A DNA stretch of 6,069 nt from Alphaproteobacteria bacterium (GTDB lineage: Bacteria; Pseudomonadota; Alphaproteobacteria; Rhodobacterales; Rhodobacteraceae), in contig JAJRUE010000088.1 in NCBI GenBank assembly GCA_024277955.1, positions 1-6,069 of the forward strand, given 5' to 3'. This document shows positions 5,951-6,069 of the stretch, piece by piece. A program made the position numbers and the translations under genes. Numbering within the stretch: the first letter of the stretch is position 1; each line of letters starts with the position of its first letter. The notes beneath the pieces were generated by a model, which was not told the DNA's origin, searched no databases, and was given only the letters and a program-made list of their open reading frames with translations.

Positions 5951-6069
5951 ATGTCTGGAATTCCGCACGATAAATACGAACCCAAGACCGGGTTCGAAAA
6001 GTGGCTGGACGTTCGCCTGCCGATCGTCCGCCTGCTGTATGACACGATCATGATCCCGACGCCGAAGAA
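5951..6069 (+). CDS. Cytochrome b of the bc1 complex (5' part only)
   Basis: Only the first 39 residues lie in the window; the gene continues past the right edge. The start MSGIPHDKYEPKTGFEKWLD and the following RLPIVRLLYDTIMIPTPK read as the cytosolic N-terminus of Rhodobacter-type cytochrome b, before the first transmembrane helix. The heme-ligand histidines and Qo/Qi residues lie outside the window. The ATG is 11 bases after the petA stop, with AGGGGG (5938-5943) overlapping that stop as the ribosome binding site, so petA and petB are co-transcribed and closely coupled. Cytochrome c1 (petC) is expected next but is not visible. Confidence 0.95.
   Translation, partial: MSGIPHDKYEPKTGFEKWLDVRLPIVRLLYDTIMIPTPK

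Noticed and set aside
1..6069. CRISPR array, tRNA, rRNA or insertion sequence
   Set aside because: No regularly spaced repeats, cloverleaf-like sequence, transposase motifs or terminal inverted repeats were seen on either strand.

Overview
The window is G+C-rich chromosomal DNA that looks like an alphaproteobacterium of the order Rhodobacterales. The best evidence is at the right end. The 187-residue Rieske protein has its cluster ligands at the same residue numbers as the Rhodobacter sphaeroides protein, and it is followed by a cytochrome b whose first 39 residues read as the Rhodobacter-type N-terminus. No species can be named from the sequence alone.

Left part (130-3435): three genes on the + strand form an exopolysaccharide or capsule polymerisation-control unit. 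They encode a small ExeA-type AAA ATPase, a Wzz/GumC-type chain-length protein (overlapping the ATPase gene by ATGA), and a separate CpsD/CapB-type tyrosine kinase with a C-terminal tyrosine cluster. The set resembles the ATPase, chain-length protein and autokinase trio found in exosortase-associated polysaccharide loci, but no exosortase or glycosyltransferase lies in the window. The chain-length protein and the kinase would act together at the inner membrane to set polymer length. The ATPase's role is less certain.

Middle (3436-4298): a 180-bp gap holds a near-match to a CtrA-binding box and a 15-bp palindrome. It is followed by an 86-residue gene that I recognise as a homologue of the head-spike base protein of the R. 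capsulatus gene transfer agent (Rcc01079 family). A clear intrinsic terminator ends this unit. A 95-residue gene of unknown function follows, with a good ribosome binding site and a plausible promoter.

Right part (4299-6069): an outer-membrane beta-barrel gene on the - strand, possibly related to LpxQ lipid A oxidase, converges on the 95-residue gene and diverges from petA. The divergent gap carries a promoter for the barrel gene and small repeats. petA and the start of petB follow on the + strand and are the beginning of the cytochrome bc1 operon, which runs out of the window.

The most interesting point is the middle. In R. capsulatus the gene transfer agent's head spikes bind the capsular polysaccharide, and the agent is under CtrA control. 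Here a spike-base gene sits directly downstream of polysaccharide chain-length genes and behind a CtrA-like box.
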